Source of the DNA: VGEM01 sp033764265
GTDB lineage: Bacteria > Pseudomonadota > Alphaproteobacteria > Rhodospirillales > Rhodospirillaceae
Assembly (NCBI GenBank): GCA_033764265.1
Contig: JANRJB010000372.1
Coordinates: 1 to 9,161, forward strand
Direction: 5' to 3'
DNA: 9,161 nucleotides
How positions within the stretch are numbered: position 1 is the first letter of the stretch; every line of letters starts with the position of its first letter. The notes under the pieces were generated by a model, which was given only the letters and a program-made list of their open reading frames with translations, was not told where the DNA came from and did not search any database. A program made the translations under genes and the position numbers. Positions 1 through 6,795 of this stretch are shown one piece after another.

Positions 1-149
1 TCTGGGTGCTGCAGAACGGCAAGCCGACGCCGGTGTCGATCGTGGTCGGCCCATCGGACGGCCAGTTCACGTCGATCAGCGACGGCGACCTGCAGCCGGG
101 CATGCAGATCATCGTCGGCCAACAGGCGTCGTCCGCGCCGAACCGCTGA
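1..149 (+). CDS. MacA/HlyD-type periplasmic adaptor subunit, C-terminal end only
   Basis: Partial gene whose 5' part lies outside the window. The readable frame starts at base 3 and ends in TGA at 147-149, giving 48 residues. It opens WVLQNGKPTPVSIVVG and continues with a GDLQPGMQIIVG-type turn, which is the membrane-proximal beta-strand end of RND/MacA-family adaptors. In the known family these are periplasmic proteins anchored to the inner membrane that link an inner-membrane pump to an outer-membrane channel. The tail after the last strand (QQASSAPNR) is short and polar. The next gene, a MacB/LolD-type ATPase, starts 17 bp downstream, which supports a MacA-type partner of an ABC exporter over an RND-pump adaptor. 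No outer-membrane channel gene is visible. Substrate is unknown. The family call is fairly secure despite the short sequence because both motif and context agree. Confidence 0.82.
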   Translation, partial: WVLQNGKPTPVSIVVGPSDGQFTSISDGDLQPGMQIIVGQQASSAPNR

Positions 150-166
150 CCGGATACACTGACGCC

Positions 167-880
<714 letters not shown>

Positions 881-911
881 CGAGACAATTCGCATGAAAA
901 ACCAGAGCTCG

Positions 912-969
912 CCCTCACCCGCTCGCTCCGCTCGCACCCTCTCCCCCAGGGAGAGGGCGGGGGTGAGGG
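912..969. repeat. REP-like palindromic intergenic repeat
   Basis: A nested inverted repeat in the 144-bp gap between the ATPase and permease genes. The outer arms are CCCTCACCC (912-920) and GGGTGAGGG (961-969), perfectly complementary. The inner arms are CCCTCTCCC (937-945) and GGGAGAGGG (949-957), perfectly complementary around a 3-nt CCA loop. The left side carries an extra 16 nt (GCTCGCTCCGCTCGCA) that bulges out. Similar CCCTCACCC...CCCTCTCCC elements are, from general knowledge, dispersed in many copies in intergenic regions of several proteobacterial genomes. It has no U-tract, so it is not a standard terminator. It could stabilise upstream mRNA or partly uncouple ATPase from permease expression. 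Confidence 0.75.
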
Positions 970-1024
970 AGTCTCGGCTTACGCGTTCGGCAACCTGCAA
1001 GCAATTCGGCCAGGTCAAGTTCTA

Positions 1025-2233
1025 ATGCTCGCCAACACCATGATGATGGCCATTCGCGAAATCCGCCGCAATCTGCTGCGGTCGAACCTGACCGTGCTCG
1101 GCATCGTCATCGGGGTCGCCGCCGTGATCGTGATCGTCACGCTCGGCGCCGGCACCCAGGTCCAGGTGCAGGGCGAGATTTCCAAGATGGGCAACAACAT
1201 GCTGACGCTGTCGCCCGGCGGCGAGCGGCGCATGGGCGGCATTTCCGGCAGCGCGCCGGCGTTCACGCAGGCCGACGTGCTGGCGCTGCGCCGCGAAATC
1301 CCCGACGCCGCGGCGGTGGCGCCGGTGTCGTTGCGCCGCTACCAGGCGGTGGTCGGCAACGTCAACCGCCGCCCGCAGGTGATGGGCACCGACAACGAAT
1401 TCATCCCGGTGCGCAATTGGCAGGTGGTCGAGGGCCGTTCCTTCACCGCGGCCGAACTGCGCTTCGGACGCATGTCGTGCATCGTCGGCGCCACCATCAA
1501 GAACGAGATGTTCCCGTCCGAGAACCCGCTCGGCGCCAAAATCCGCATCAAGAACACCACCTGCGAGGTGATCGGCGTGCTGGAGGCCAAGGGCCAGGCG
1601 ATGTTCGGCGGCGACCAGGACGACATCATCGTCGTGCCGCTGGTCGCATTTCAACGCCGGCTGTCGGGCAACGAGCGCATCGACCAGATTTACCTGTCGG
1701 CGGCGGACATTGATCTGATCGACAAGGTCAAGGCCGACGTGGAATCGCTGATGCGCGACCGCCGCAAGATCGGCGAGGACGGACAGGTCGACTTCAGCGT
1801 GCTCGATATGCGCGAGGTTTCGTCCACCATCAAGAACGTCACCGGCATGCTGACCGGGTCGCTATCGGCCATCGCCGCGGTCAGCCTGCTGGTCGGCGGC
1901 ATCGGCATCATGAACATCATGCTGGTCTCGGTCACCGAACGCACCCGCGAGATCGGCATCCGGCTGGCCATCGGCGCGCTCGAGCGCGAGGTCATGCTGC
2001 AGTTCCTGGTCGAGGCCGCCTTCCTGTCGGGCTTCGGCGGGTTGCTCGGCATCGCCTTCGGGCTTGCGCTGGCGGCCGTGGTCGCGCCGGCGCTGAGCAT
2101 TCCGCTGATCATCCAGCCGGCCACCGTGCTGATGGCGTTCGCCTTCTCCGCCGCGGTCGGTCTGGTGTTCGGGTACTTCCCGGCCCGTCGCGCCGCCCAG
2201 CTCGATCCGATCGAGGCCCTGCGGCACGAATAG
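1025..2233 (+). CDS. MacB/FtsX-type ABC transporter permease
   Basis: Inner-membrane permease of 402 residues with the MacB layout. It has one N-terminal membrane helix (about 21-43), a large periplasmic core domain (about 44-277), then three C-terminal helices (about 278-303, 327-352, 364-386). The family hallmark ERTREIGIRLAIGA (305-318) follows helix 2, and the C-terminus ends with the typical PARRAAQLDPIEALRHE. The periplasmic domain has two cysteines (C152 and C180) that could form a disulfide. Known MacB-type permeases do not move substrate through the membrane helices; they transmit ATP-driven motion to the periplasmic domain and adaptor. The gene forms the pump with the ATPase upstream. 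The ATG at 1025 has a weak AGG about 10 nt upstream; ATGs a few codons in are alternatives. Its 144-bp separation from the ATPase gene by a palindromic repeat is unusual for subunits of one pump. Confidence 0.94.
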   Translation: MLANTMMMAIREIRRNLLRSNLTVLGIVIGVAAVIVIVTLGAGTQVQVQGEISKMGNNMLTLSPGGERRMGGISGSAPAFTQADVLALRREIPDAAAVAPVSLRRYQAVVGNVNRRPQVMGTDNEFIPVRNWQVVEGRSFTAAELRFGRMSCIVGATIKNEMFPSENPLGAKIRIKNTTCEVIGVLEAKGQAMFGGDQDDIIVVPLVAFQRRLSGNERIDQIYLSAADIDLIDKVKADVESLMRDRRKIGEDGQVDFSVLDMREVSSTIKNVTGMLTGSLSAIAAVSLLVGGIGIMNIMLVSVTERTREIGIRLAIGALEREVMLQFLVEAAFLSGFGGLLGIAFGLALAAVVAPALSIPLIIQPATVLMAFAFSAAVGLVFGYFPARRAAQLDPIEALRHE

Positions 2234-2323
2234 CTTGCGATTCCGCAAACCGGCCTGCGGTTGCCGGGGCTGCGGGCGTTGACCGGCCGGCCGCGTCTGG
2301 CCAGTGTCGGCGCGATTTTCCGA

Positions 2324-2333
2324 AGGAAGGGAG
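2324..2333 (+). promoter_or_regulatory. Strong ribosome binding site of the first DUF1838 gene
   Basis: AGGAAGGGAG lies 7 nt before the ATG at 2341 and fixes this start. It is the best Shine-Dalgarno sequence among the + strand genes here. The 107-bp gap from the permease stop (2234-2340) holds no clear terminator. It contains a TTGACC (2279-2284) but no convincing -10 box at the right distance, so whether this gene has its own promoter is unclear. Confidence 0.6.
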
Positions 2334-2340
2334 CCTTGCC

Positions 2341-3309
2341 ATGACTGCCGATCTCGCCCGCCGTGGGTTTCTGGGGGCCGCCGCGGCCGCGCCCGCGCTG
2401 GCCGCATCGCCGGCCTCCGCCGCCACCGGGTTCGACTACGACAAGGCCATCGCCTCATTCCGCTTCAAGGATCCGATCTGGAACCGCGACGCCTACGCCA
2501 AGCTGCAGGGCAACCTGGACACGACCAAGACCAAGTACGGCTGGGTCCAGGGCATCTGCCTCGGCACCAAGGACGGCGAGCGCGTGCGCGAGCTGTTCGG
2601 CTTCGAGGTCGCCTCGGCCTGCAAGCTGATCAAGAACCCCGACGGCAGCTATCGCAAGCTGCTGCGCGAAGTGGGCTACTACACCGACCTGAAGACCGGC
2701 GAATATCTCGACACCTGGCTCAATCCTTACACCAACGAAACGGTGAAGGTGGTCAAGATCGCCAACGATCCGTTCAACTACACCATCAGCGAATACTATC
2801 CCGATCCGCCAAGCTTCGGCGGCCTCAACACCGAGAAACCGCCGCGCGTTCCGTTCCTGCTGAAGTGGACGGTGGCCAACAAGACCACGCTGCTTTTGGA
2901 AACCGACATTCACCTGTTCTATCCCAACGCGCTTGACCCCGAGAAATGGCCGCGCGAATCCGCCGGCAAGATGCTGCGCGCGTCCGAGATGTACCGTTAT
3001 GTCATCCGGCTCGAGGACATGGCCGACGACAGCAAGACCTCGGTCGAATACACCGGCACCTGGAACCGCATCACGCCCTGGCTGCCGTGGATGCTGATGG
3101 GCCAGGCGCAGGGCCACATCACCTATGTCACCTACATGGGCGGCTTCGACACCGTGGAGGGGATTCCCGCCAAGCTGCTCGCGCACACCCGCAAGAACGA
3201 TCCCAAATTCCTGGTCGCGCCGGAGAAGGACGAAGGGCCCAGCCTGTCGAGCATCGAGAACTACGCCCGCACCCAGAAGCCCGCGCCGCCCAAGCAACCG
3301 GGGACCTGA
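2341..3309 (+). CDS. DUF1838 family protein with twin-arginine-like signal
   Basis: Predicted exported protein of 322 residues and unknown function. The N-terminus has ARRGFLG (6-12), a hydrophobic Ala-rich stretch and a likely cleavage site after SPASA (23-27), resembling a Tat signal, although the residue after the RRxFL core is Gly rather than Lys. The mature part matches what I recognise as DUF1838: YGWVQG (66-71), TGEYLDTWLNPYTNETV (119-135), NDPFN (142-146) and WNRITPWLPWM (241-251). These blocks recur in the convergent gene next door, so the two proteins are paralogues. The many conserved Trp, Asn and Asp residues suggest a ligand-binding surface, but I assign no activity. No metal-binding motif is evident to explain folded (Tat) export. 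The Pro-rich tail (KPAPPKQPGT) looks disordered. It ends 9 bp from the stop of the opposing paralogue. Confidence 0.87.
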   Translation: MTADLARRGFLGAAAAAPALAASPASAATGFDYDKAIASFRFKDPIWNRDAYAKLQGNLDTTKTKYGWVQGICLGTKDGERVRELFGFEVASACKLIKNPDGSYRKLLREVGYYTDLKTGEYLDTWLNPYTNETVKVVKIANDPFNYTISEYYPDPPSFGGLNTEKPPRVPFLLKWTVANKTTLLLETDIHLFYPNALDPEKWPRESAGKMLRASEMYRYVIRLEDMADDSKTSVEYTGTWNRITPWLPWMLMGQAQGHITYVTYMGGFDTVEGIPAKLLAHTRKNDPKFLVAPEKDEGPSLSSIENYARTQKPAPPKQPGT

Positions 3310-3318
3310 CCTCAGGTG

Positions 3319-4212
3319 CTATTTGGCGGTCGCGCGCTTGGCGTCGATCGCCTTTTTCATCGCGTCCCAGGAATTGATCGCGGGCCGCGTATCGTCGAGC
3401 GGCGGCGCCACGGCGTACTCCGGGTGCCGCGTGCGGATCGCGCTGCGCAGCGGCTCGTCTACCTCATCCAAACTGGTTGCGGTGAACCAATTGCTGACAA
3501 GGACCGTGTAGCCTTCGCGGCCGGCCATCTTCATCCACGGCAGCCACGGCGAGATGCGCGTCCAGCTCGACACGGCCGGCACCGGCAGCGGTGCTTCGGT
3601 GTCGAGCCAGGCCGCGACCGGCACGATCATCGAACTTGACTCCAGCACCGAGTACTTGCCGCCGACATAATCCTGGTAGTCGCCGCTCATCGGGCCGTCG
3701 CGGAAATGATTTCGGGCGTTCAGCGTCACCGCCATGCTGCCGACGATCTGGCCTTCCCACTTTGCGGTCGGCCGTCCGCCCGCGTCGCGCGCGTATTTGG
3801 GTTCGCGCATGTTGACCGGATCGTTGTACATGGTGATCACGTCGACGGTTTCGCCCGTCCAGGGATTCGCCCAACGATCCAGGATCTCGCCTGTGGCCGG
3901 GTCGATGTAGACCAGGATTTCGCGGTTGACCGCCCGATACCCGGGCCCGCGCGCCGGATCGTCGAAGATCTGGCACGCGCGCGTGTTGACCGCCTGCACG
4001 TCGAACAGGTGCACGTCCGGCTCGCCCTGGCGCCGGGCCATGATCCGCCCGCGCATCCATCCGATGCGCGGCTTGGCGGGATCGGTCGCGCAGTTCAGCC
4101 TGATCTCGGCGCGGATGACGTCCTCGGGCTTGGCCAGGTCCAACATGCGCGCGTCGGCGGCGGCGGCCGTCGCCACGACTCCGGCGCACACGATGATCAG
4201 TCCTGCTTTCAT
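3319..4212 (-). CDS. DUF1838 family protein with Sec-like signal peptide
   Basis: Exported protein of 297 residues and unknown function, paralogous to the convergent gene on the other strand. Residues 1-21 form a short Sec-type signal (MKAGLIIVC..., cleavage probably after ADA at 19-21); there is no twin-arginine pair. Shared blocks are RIGWMRG (49-55), TGEILDRWANPWTGETVDV (107-125), NDPVN (130-134) and WTRISPWLPWMKM (217-229), each aligning with the other copy. It is about 25 residues shorter and otherwise clearly diverged, so the duplication is not recent. The ATG at 4212 is preceded by GGGGGAG about 5 nt upstream. It starts 42 bp after the TauE/SafE exporter gene and could be in the same transcript. 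Two cysteines (C41 and C80) in the mature protein might pair. Function cannot be stated. Confidence 0.86.
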   Translation of the reverse strand: MKAGLIIVCAGVVATAAAADARMLDLAKPEDVIRAEIRLNCATDPAKPRIGWMRGRIMARRQGEPDVHLFDVQAVNTRACQIFDDPARGPGYRAVNREILVYIDPATGEILDRWANPWTGETVDVITMYNDPVNMREPKYARDAGGRPTAKWEGQIVGSMAVTLNARNHFRDGPMSGDYQDYVGGKYSVLESSSMIVPVAAWLDTEAPLPVPAVSSWTRISPWLPWMKMAGREGYTVLVSNWFTATSLDEVDEPLRSAIRTRHPEYAVAPPLDDTRPAINSWDAMKKAIDAKRATAK

Positions 4213-4221
4213 GGTCGCTCC

Positions 4222-4237
4222 CCCGGTTGCAGCCGGG
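4222..4237 (-). promoter_or_regulatory. Small hairpin touching the ribosome binding site of the - strand DUF1838 gene
   Basis: In the 42-bp gap between the exporter and DUF1838 genes, the arms CCCGG (4222-4226) and CCGGG (4233-4237) pair around a 6-nt loop. On the - strand the 3' arm runs into the GGGGGAG that serves as Shine-Dalgarno sequence, so the hairpin could modulate initiation. The stem is only 5 bp and may be chance in such GC-rich DNA. Confidence 0.25.
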
Positions 4238-4254
4238 CGATCATAGACAATCCG

Positions 4255-4998
4255 TCAGCCCGTGAAAGCGCGCAGAATGTCGCGCAGGCTGAGCAGCATG
4301 ATAGTGACGCCGACCAGGATCATGAGCGGTTTGTCCGGCAGCCGGCGCGTCACGTAGGCCGCGAACGGTGCAGCCAGGCAGCCGCCCAGCACTAGGCCCA
4401 GGATGATCGACCACAGTTCGAACCCGATCGTCAGCAGGAATGTGCCGGAGATGACCGTGGTGACGAAAAACTCGACGGCGTTCGAGGTGCCGACCGCCAT
4501 GCGCGCCGGCACGCCCCAGCTGACCATGGTCGAGGTCACCATCGGTCCCCAGCCGCCGCCGCCGATGGCGTCGAGCGCCGCGCCGACCAGGCCCAGCGGC
4601 ACGAAGCGGTTCGGCGGCACCTGGTGAACGTGGACGCGCCGCACGGCCTTGTACAGGATCACCCCGCCCATCACGAACAAATAGGCGCTGACGAACGGTC
4701 GGATGGTGTCGCCGGGCAGGGCGGACAGGACATAGGCGCCGACCGCGCCGCCGATCATGCCGGGGATCACCAGCCGGCGAAAAATGCGCGCGTCGACGTT
4801 GCCCAGCCGCCAATGCGCGGCGCCCGAAACGCCGGTGGTAAACATCTCCGCGGCGTGCACGCTGGCGCTGGCGACCGCCGGCGACACACCGAACGACAGC
4901 AGTGCGGTGGTCGACGTGACGCCATAGGCCATGCCGATCGCGCCATCGATCAGCTGCGCGGCGAAGCCGATCGCCGCAAACAGGAGAACGTCATCCAT
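4255..4998 (-). CDS. TauE/SafE family sulfite/organosulfonate exporter-like membrane protein
   Basis: Polytopic inner-membrane protein of 247 residues from the chosen start, with about seven or eight hydrophobic segments. It shows the internal duplication typical of TauE/SafE. The first half has AQLIDGAIGMAYGVTSTTAL (14-33) and GVSPAVASASVHAAEMFTTG (37-56); the second half has LDAIGGGGWGPMVTSTM (142-158) and GVPARMAVGTSNAVEFFVTT (162-181). Known members export sulfite, sulfoacetate or other small anions, but many are uncharacterised, so the substrate is open. I chose the ATG at 4998 (MDDVLLF) because it begins just before the first membrane segment. The frame stays open to 5088, with further possible starts at 5034 and 5088 that would add a basic, non-hydrophobic extension. 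None of these starts has a clear ribosome binding site. It precedes the DUF1838 gene by 42 bp. Confidence 0.9.
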   Translation of the reverse strand: MDDVLLFAAIGFAAQLIDGAIGMAYGVTSTTALLSFGVSPAVASASVHAAEMFTTGVSGAAHWRLGNVDARIFRRLVIPGMIGGAVGAYVLSALPGDTIRPFVSAYLFVMGGVILYKAVRRVHVHQVPPNRFVPLGLVGAALDAIGGGGWGPMVTSTMVSWGVPARMAVGTSNAVEFFVTTVISGTFLLTIGFELWSIILGLVLGGCLAAPFAAYVTRRLPDKPLMILVGVTIMLLSLRDILRAFTG

Positions 4999-5067
4999 CG
5001 CCGGACCGATGCACCGTTGCCACAAACCCGGCATCGCGGATCGACCGGGGCCCGCCACGACCAAAGC

Positions 5068-5173
5068 GCCGCGGCCGGCCGGGCGCAACGCCCGCGGCTT
5101 GAGCGTTCGCGTCGATCAGTCGTGGCGATGGTTTTGCATCGGCGGTTCGGACCAGGAGAGAAGAATATTCTCC
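5068..5173. other. Structured intergenic gap between the second cupin gene and the exporter gene
   Basis: This lies in the 180-bp non-coding gap 4999-5178. It holds a perfect 6-bp stem CGGGCG (5080-5085) / CGCCCG (5089-5094) with a CAA loop, and overlapping longer arms GCCGCGG (5068-5074) / CCGCGGC (5092-5098) that would compete with it. Close to the cupin stop is AGAATATTCT (5162-5171), a 10-bp palindrome notable for its A/T content, which also lies in a weak GGAGA/TCTCC stem (5155-5173). None is followed by a T-run on the - strand, so none is a clear terminator. The exporter promoter is presumably in this gap, but I cannot place it. Confidence 0.35.
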
Positions 5174-5178
5174 GCGGC

Positions 5179-5688
5179 TCAGCGCCGCTTGGCTTTTGCC
5201 TTGTTCGGCGCCGGCTTGATCGGCTTGGTCGAGAACGTCGGCCGGCCTTTCTCGTCCTCGTACAGGAACAGTTTGGTGTCGGGGTAAACGATGGAATCCG
5301 GCAGCACGTTGGTGCCCACTTCCAGCAGGAACACCGGCCGGTCGCCCTGGTTGACGAAATGGTGCGCGTCTTTCTTGCCGGCGGGGAACCCGGCGCACAT
5401 GCCGGTGGTCAGCACCTGCTCACCGCCATTGGTGATCAGCGTCACCTCGCCGTCCAGCACGTAGACGAATTCGTCGCAGGCCGAATGGTGGTGGCGCATC
5501 GACGACGCCGCGCCGGCGGCCAGCGTGGTGATGTTCACGCCGAACTGCTTCAGCCCCAGCACCTTGGCCAGGCGGCGCTTGGCGCGGCCCTTGACCACCG
5601 CGTCGTAGGGCGCGGGGTAGATGGTGCCGGTCTGCGCCGGCACTTCCAGCGGGTCCAGGGCGGGCAGGGTGATCGGATAGCGCGGCAT
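5179..5688 (-). CDS. Cupin domain protein (second of a tandem pair)
   Basis: Single-domain cupin of 169 residues, probably cytoplasmic (no signal peptide). Cupin motif 1 is complete: G59, H66, H68, E73 and G80 in the usual spacing (GAASSMRHHHSACDEF). Motif 2 is GMCAGFPAGKKDAHHFVN (96-113) with H109 and N113. This gives a full His-His-Glu-His metal site, so it could be a metal-dependent enzyme; some relatives are only small-molecule binders. It aligns over most of its length with the cupin encoded just upstream (GLKQFGVNITTL against GLTRFGVNIVTL, and shared DEFVYV). The closest named group I can recall is COG3837, which has no assigned reaction. The ATG at 5688 has AGAAGGA about 9 nt upstream, better than the in-frame alternatives up to 5781. 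The C-terminus is very basic (KAKAKRR), which the sister cupin lacks. Confidence 0.9.
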   Translation of the reverse strand: MPRYPITLPALDPLEVPAQTGTIYPAPYDAVVKGRAKRRLAKVLGLKQFGVNITTLAAGAASSMRHHHSACDEFVYVLDGEVTLITNGGEQVLTTGMCAGFPAGKKDAHHFVNQGDRPVFLLEVGTNVLPDSIVYPDTKLFLYEDEKGRPTFSTKPIKPAPNKAKAKRR

Positions 5689-5714
5689 GTGTGCGTGTCC
5701 TTCTCGCGGTGACG

Positions 5715-5746
5715 CCGGGCAGCATGCGGTGCGCGATCGCGCCCGG
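5715..5746. promoter_or_regulatory. Palindromes in the gap between the two cupin genes
   Basis: The 71-bp gap 5689-5759 contains a perfect 12-bp palindrome GCGCGATCGCGC (5731-5742). It also holds an inverted repeat CCGGGC (5715-5720) / GCCCGG (5741-5746) with GCATGC between the arms. This could be an operator or an intercistronic hairpin. GC-rich palindromes arise easily in DNA of this composition, so the call is tentative. Confidence 0.3.
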
Positions 5747-5759
5747 TCAAGCGGCGCGC

Positions 5760-6296
5760 TCAGCGTTTCGGTGGGCCCCATTTGGGCTGGTACTCGTCGG
5801 CATAGGGCGCGCCGTTCTTGTGCAGCCAGCGCGGGCCGGTCGCCGGATTGCCGTCAAGCTCCAGGTCGATGTCGGGGTAGGTGACGTGCTCGGGCCGGGT
5901 GCGGTCGCCTACCACCAGGTAGGTCGCCGGCGCGGTGCCGGTGTTGATCAGGCAATGCCCGTCGGGCACGCCGGCCTGGAAGCCCAGGCAATGGCCGGCG
6001 CGCACGGGCGTCTCGCCCGCCTCGCTGACCAGGGTCAATTCGCCGCCGATGACATAGACGAATTCGTCCTGCGCCTTGTGCCAGTGCCGCTGCGACGACC
6101 GCGCGCCCGGCTCCAGCGTGACGATGTTGACGCCGAAGCGCGTCAGCCCCAGGGCGTTGCCCACCGCCTTCCAGGACAGCGCGCCGTTGTTCTCGCGCCA
6201 CGGCGGCGGATAGACGGTGGTGCGCGTCGGCGGCACGTTCATCGCGGCCGGGTTGAGCGGCGGCGGATTGCGCGCGGCGGCGTCGGCTGGGGTCAT
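5760..6296 (-). CDS. Cupin domain protein (first of a tandem pair)
   Basis: Single-domain cupin of 178 residues and a paralogue of the cupin downstream. Motif 1 is GARSSQRHWHKAQDEF with G64, H71, H73, E78 and G85. Motif 2 is GHCLGFQAGVPDGHCLIN with G101, H114 and N118. All four usual metal ligands are therefore kept, although the motif-2 proline is replaced by Gln (Q107). The N-terminus has a Pro-rich stretch (NPPPLNPA) followed by VYPPPW, the counterpart of IYPAPY in the sister. The C-terminal PDIDLEL block also matches PDTKLFL there. The substrate is unknown. The start at 6296 lies 5 nt after the stop of the VOC gene and has no good ribosome binding site, so it is probably translated by coupling to that gene. 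The reading frame is open further upstream, but that extension lies inside the VOC gene and does not resemble protein. Confidence 0.9.
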   Translation of the reverse strand: MTPADAAARNPPPLNPAAMNVPPTRTTVYPPPWRENNGALSWKAVGNALGLTRFGVNIVTLEPGARSSQRHWHKAQDEFVYVIGGELTLVSEAGETPVRAGHCLGFQAGVPDGHCLINTGTAPATYLVVGDRTRPEHVTYPDIDLELDGNPATGPRWLHKNGAPYADEYQPKWGPPKR

Positions 6297-6301
6297 GGCG
6301 G

Positions 6302-6778
6302 TCACCGCGGGTCTTCGGGGTCGCGCTGGATCAGGTTGATCAGCATGCCGTCGGGGTCGGCGAACACCATCTCGGGCTGGCCCTTGGTGGTGGTCACCTG
6401 CAGGTGCAGCGGCGGGCACACCACGGTGTGTCCGCCGGCCTTGAGCTTGTCGTGCACCGCGTGCACGTCGTCGCAATAGAACACCATGATGCCTTCGCCG
6501 ACCGACACGCCGTCGCGGCGCTTGGTCATCGCGGGCGGGGCGGGGCCGGTGGCCTCGAACAAGCCGACCATGCCGCGATTGGGCCCGTCGGCCTTGACGA
6601 TCTTGTAGCGCAGGCGCGTGCCCGCCGGCATGCCGATCAAGGCCGCGCCGGCCGGATGGTCGAGCACGCCCTCGGCATAGGTGCCGGTCAGGCCCAGGAT
6701 ATCGCGATAGAACGCCACCGACCGGTCGAGGTTGGAGACGATGACGGCGGTGCGCACCATGGTGCCGACGCGGGGCAT
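6302..6778 (-). CDS. VOC (glyoxalase/bleomycin-resistance fold) family protein
   Basis: Cytoplasmic protein of 158 residues with the paired beta-alpha-beta-beta-beta layout of the vicinal oxygen chelate fold. Hallmarks are VSNLDRSVAFYRDILGLTG (14-32) and the terminal FADPDGMLINLIQ (139-151). VOC proteins include glyoxalases, extradiol dioxygenases, epimerases and drug-binding proteins, and sequence alone does not pick the reaction. Two usual metal-ligand positions appear changed: Arg9 where the first strand often has His, and Asn148 where DPDGxxIEL usually has Glu. The protein may therefore be non-metal-dependent or use other ligands. The ATG at 6778 has AAGGA about 8 nt upstream. The gene starts 17 nt after hepT and is followed after 5 nt by a cupin gene, so the VOC and cupin products probably act in one pathway. 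Confidence 0.88.
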   Translation of the reverse strand: MPRVGTMVRTAVIVSNLDRSVAFYRDILGLTGTYAEGVLDHPAGAALIGMPAGTRLRYKIVKADGPNRGMVGLFEATGPAPPAMTKRRDGVSVGEGIMVFYCDDVHAVHDKLKAGGHTVVCPPLHLQVTTTKGQPEMVFADPDGMLINLIQRDPEDPR

Positions 6779-6795
6779 GAACGGAGTCCTTTCGT

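Noticed and set aside
2245..2264. Weak hairpin GCAAACCG/CGGTTGC after the permease gene, considered as a terminator
   Set aside because: The stem has a bulge and is not followed by a T-run.
2279..2307. TTGACC as a -35 box for the + strand DUF1838 gene
   Set aside because: At 16-18 bp spacing there is no hexamer resembling a -10 box.
3304..3317. Perfect dyad ACCTGA-CC-TCAGGT at the junction of the convergent DUF1838 genes, considered as a bidirectional terminator
   Set aside because: A 2-nt centre leaves at most a 5-bp stem with a 4-nt loop, there is no T-run on either side, and it overlaps a stop codon. It could be chance.
4186..4188. Cys9 in the signal of the - strand DUF1838 protein, considered as a lipoprotein site
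   Set aside because: The residues before it (LIIV) do not fit a lipobox, and it lies too early, inside the hydrophobic core.
4624..5712. Open frame of 362 codons on the + strand opposite the exporter and cupin genes
   Set aside because: It spans two recognised - strand genes and the gap between them, with low-complexity Arg/His/Gly-rich sequence; it is a composition artefact.
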